From positions 1 to 8,400 of the forward strand of contig JAIMBM010000105.1 of NCBI GenBank assembly GCA_023511475.1: 8,400 bases of DNA. The letters run 5' to 3'. Source of the DNA: Anaerolineae bacterium (GTDB lineage: Bacteria > Chloroflexota > Anaerolineae > SpSt-313). The notes beneath the pieces were generated by a model that saw nothing but the letters and a program-made list of their open reading frames with translations, was not told the origin of the DNA and ran no database searches. The stretch's first letter is position 1; each line of letters begins with the position of its first letter. Both the position numbers and the translations under genes were made by a program. Below are positions 6,535-8,400 of this stretch, in pieces.

Positions 6535-7755
6535 ATGGTTCGTAGGGCACATCGCGCCTGGATGGCAGCCTGCATCATCGTGACGATGCCACTGCTTGCC
6601 CTGTGGGCACATGCTGCTCCGGCGGCAAGGCTGTGGCTGGAGCCGTCTGTGCAGCAGATTGGGCTGGCGGGGGAAGCGGTGGTGGAGGTCTGGCTCGGGG
6701 ATGTGGTGGACCTCTACGGCGTCGAGGTTCACTTGCAGTTCGACCCGGCGCTCGTCGAGGTGATCGATGAAGACCCGGCCGCCGCCGGGGTGCAGATCGC
6801 GCCGGGGAACATACTCGCCGGAGATGTGCCCTTCCTGAACCAGGCGGACAATGCTGCCGGCCAGATCGACTATGCCGTGATGGCCGTGCTCTCGGCTCCC
6901 TTCAACGGCAGCGGCGTGCTGGCGACCATACGCTTTGCGGCCAAGGCCGCCGGCGTGGCTTCGGTCAGCTTTGTGGGATCGCAACTCGTGGACTCGTCCG
7001 CAGCGAGCATCCCACATAGCGTCATCGGGGGGAGCGTGCAGGTCCTGGCCGTGACGGCGACGCCAACTCCTTCTGTGTCTCCATCCATCACGCCAACGCC
7101 CACGGCGACGCTGCCGCCAAAAGCGACATCGACTCCCACGCCTACGCGCACGCCGACCTCGACGCCTACGGCCACGCGGACTCCGACGGCGACTCCGTCC
7201 CGCACGCCTACGCCGACTGCAACGGGCAGCCCGACACCCTCGCGCACGGCGACGCCGACCCCGAGTCGCACGCCGACGCCATCGGGTCCCTGCAGTCACC
7301 TGGTTGTGAACGGAGGATTCGAGTACAGCACCGGGTGGACGCTGCAGGGCAGAGCCGAGTACACAACGGCGAGGTACCATGGCTGCTGCCGGTCGGTCCG
7401 TCTGGGCATCGAGTGGTACGAGCCGAACACGTCCGGATGGGATTCGGCGCAGCAGTGGATCTCTCTGCCGGGCAGCGCATCTTCGGCGCGTCTCCGCTTC
7501 TGGTACTATCCGGTCTCCGGGGATCCGAACGACAGCCAGTACTGCTGGCTCATGGACCTGTCCGGGCATGTCCTCGCGGAGCCGCTACGCCTGACCTGGC
7601 CCGCCTCGAACGGGCAGGCGTGGGCGTATGTCGACTATGATCTCATGCCGTTCCTCGGCCGCGGCTTCTTCCTGCGGTTCGAGGTGTACAACAACGGCTA
7701 CGGGGGGATCACCACTCTGTACGTTGACGACGTCGACGTACAGGTCTGCCCGTAG
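6535..7755 (+). CDS. Secreted protein: cohesin-like domain, Thr-Pro linker, C-terminal carbohydrate-binding-like domain
   Basis: 406 residues. An N-terminal signal peptide (Arg-rich start, hydrophobic core about 9-25, likely cleavage near AHAAPAA, 25-31) indicates export. Residues about 32-172 resemble a cohesin-type beta sandwich: an opening LWLEPSV, VEVHLQFDPALVEV (63-76), an LATIRF strand (129-134) and a closing SVIGGSVQV. Residues 174-250 are a low-complexity Thr/Pro/Ser/Ala linker with Arg at intervals. Residues about 251-406 begin with LVVNGGFEYSTGW and end with TLYVDDVDV, the bounds typical of jelly-roll carbohydrate-binding or MAM-like modules. This part carries five Cys (253, 284, 285, 337, 405), probably forming disulfides. 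No dockerin, S-layer or sortase motif is seen. The start at 6535 is favoured over 6496 because AGGGG lies four bases upstream and it places the signal peptide at the N-terminus. The ligand is unknown. Confidence 0.85.
   Translation: MVRRAHRAWMAACIIVTMPLLALWAHAAPAARLWLEPSVQQIGLAGEAVVEVWLGDVVDLYGVEVHLQFDPALVEVIDEDPAAAGVQIAPGNILAGDVPFLNQADNAAGQIDYAVMAVLSAPFNGSGVLATIRFAAKAAGVASVSFVGSQLVDSSAASIPHSVIGGSVQVLAVTATPTPSVSPSITPTPTATLPPKATSTPTPTRTPTSTPTATRTPTATPSRTPTPTATGSPTPSRTATPTPSRTPTPSGPCSHLVVNGGFEYSTGWTLQGRAEYTTARYHGCCRSVRLGIEWYEPNTSGWDSAQQWISLPGSASSARLRFWYYPVSGDPNDSQYCWLMDLSGHVLAEPLRLTWPASNGQAWAYVDYDLMPFLGRGFFLRFEVYNNGYGGITTLYVDDVDVQVCP
7054..7284 (+). repeat. Low-complexity Thr-Pro linker coding repeat
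   Basis: About 77 codons inside the secreted-protein gene made of imperfect repeats of ACGCCGAC/ACGCCTACG type units that encode TPTPT, TPTAT and TPSRT. Unit sequences differ at synonymous positions, so it is old or diverged rather than a fresh tandem expansion. Such linkers usually keep two folded extracellular domains apart and are often O-glycosylated. Confidence 0.85.
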
Positions 7756-7799
7756 GCTGTGTCTGAGGCCACGGGCAACGCACACGTCGGTCCCCACCC

Positions 7800-8400
7800 T
7801 CAGCCCCGCGGGCGCCCGATTGGTATGATGTAGAGCGGCTTCTCCTCCAGGGCGAGCCCGAGCGCCGCCTGTACCGCCTCGTCGTCGAACGCCCCGATGG
7901 GCACCCCTCCGAGGCCGATCGCCACGGCCTGCAGCAGGAGGTTCTGGGCAGCGTGCCCCGCCTCCAGGTGCACGTAGCGGGGCGAGCGCTCGGCCCCATA
8001 CTTGGCCGACGTGCGCTCGTACACCGCGGCGAGCACAAACACCGCCGGCGCCTGCCGGACGGCTTCCTGCCGCAGGGCTGCCCGCCAGAGGTCCGGACGG
8101 CGGTCCTCCGAGGCAATCTCCTGGAGGGCGTGGGCGGAGGGGGTGTACCGGAAGGCGCCTTCGGCCATTGCCAGGTACAGCTCGAGGGGGTACAGCGCGC
8201 CGGCCGAGGGTGCCGTGCGGAAGCCGCGCGGGTCCGTGAGGCCCTGGGCGGCCCAGAGGAGTTGAGAGATCTGCTCCTGGGTGAGCGGCTCCTCCTCGAA
8301 CTGCCGGACCGAGCGGCGCCGCAGGAGGACCTCCTCGAGGGGCACACGGCCGGAGGTCTGGGGCGGCGGAAGGTCGATTACGGTCCCGGCGGCCGTGCGC
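7800..8400 (-). CDS. SagB/ThcOx-type nitroreductase-family FMN oxidoreductase (N-terminus outside window)
   Basis: The C-terminal end is complete; the frame remains open to the right edge. Although a GTG at 8343-8345 could start a 181-residue protein, the upstream codons read TVIDLPPPQTSGR just before VPLEEVLLRRRSVRQF, which matches the usual N-terminal 'LP.P...g..sLEE.L..RRSvR.f' pattern of this family, so the true start lies beyond 8400. Counting from the GTG as 1, visible FMN-site motifs are RRRSVR (9-14), SAGALYPLE (47-55) and the helix GHAAQNLLLQAVAIGLGGVPIG (130-151, motif ends), followed by IIPIGRP. The family binds FMN and oxidises or reduces small molecules or peptide azolines. No cyclodehydratase, precursor peptide or other azole-peptide gene is visible, so its substrate is unknown. 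It converges on the secreted-protein gene across 44 bases. Confidence 0.88.
   Translation of the reverse strand, partial: RTAAGTVIDLPPPQTSGRVPLEEVLLRRRSVRQFEEEPLTQEQISQLLWAAQGLTDPRGFRTAPSAGALYPLELYLAMAEGAFRYTPSAHALQEIASEDRRPDLWRAALRQEAVRQAPAVFVLAAVYERTSAKYGAERSPRYVHLEAGHAAQNLLLQAVAIGLGGVPIGAFDDEAVQAALGLALEEKPLYIIPIGRPRG

Noticed and set aside
7054..7284. CRISPR-like or tandem array in the Thr-Pro coding stretch
   Set aside because: The repeats are short, irregular, in frame and explained by a protein linker; there are no constant repeats with unique spacers.

Overview
The window is GC-rich, densely coded bacterial DNA. Several traits together suggest the phylum Chloroflexota (Anaerolineae or Roseiflexus-like): a CHASE4/PAS/GAF hybrid histidine kinase of the 'IAHDFNNLL' type, a secreted protein with a long Thr-Pro linker, a stand-alone SagB-type nitroreductase, and very G/C-rich palindromic intergenic DNA. 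This assignment is inferred from gene style; no phylogenetic marker gene is present.

Layout. Positions 1-50 are a low-complexity T/C/G homopolymer stretch, possibly an assembly edge, and 51-277 holds no recognisable gene. A two-gene plus-strand operon follows: a PAP2-family membrane phosphatase (278-913) and a membrane-anchored protein with a kinase-like domain (910-2241), coupled by an ATGA stop/start overlap. Fourteen bases further on, convergent to them, lies a very large hybrid sensor histidine kinase on the minus strand (2256-5720). Its start is fixed by a strong AGGAGG ribosome-binding site, and an 11-bp-phased direct repeat lies 51-68 bases upstream of the ATG.

Positions 5721-6534 form an 800-bp divergent intergenic region with no convincing gene but unusually many inverted repeats. 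One cluster (about 5883-6079) is pure G/C-type palindromes, including a perfect 28-bp palindrome. A second cluster (about 6273-6486) lies just upstream of the next gene and could fold into compound hairpins and a possible pseudoknot.

The plus-strand gene at 6535-7755 encodes a secreted protein: signal peptide, cohesin-like beta-sandwich domain, Thr-Pro linker, and a C-terminal beta-rich domain of carbohydrate-binding appearance. Convergent to it, a SagB/ThcOx-type nitroreductase (7800 to beyond the right edge) is cut at its N-terminus by the window end.

How they relate. The PAP2 phosphatase and the kinase-like protein very probably act together at the membrane, perhaps on a lipid or isoprenoid-linked substrate. 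The histidine kinase is an orphan here, with no partner regulator next to it. The secreted protein and the nitroreductase are not obviously linked to the others. No mobile element, CRISPR array, tRNA or rRNA was seen.
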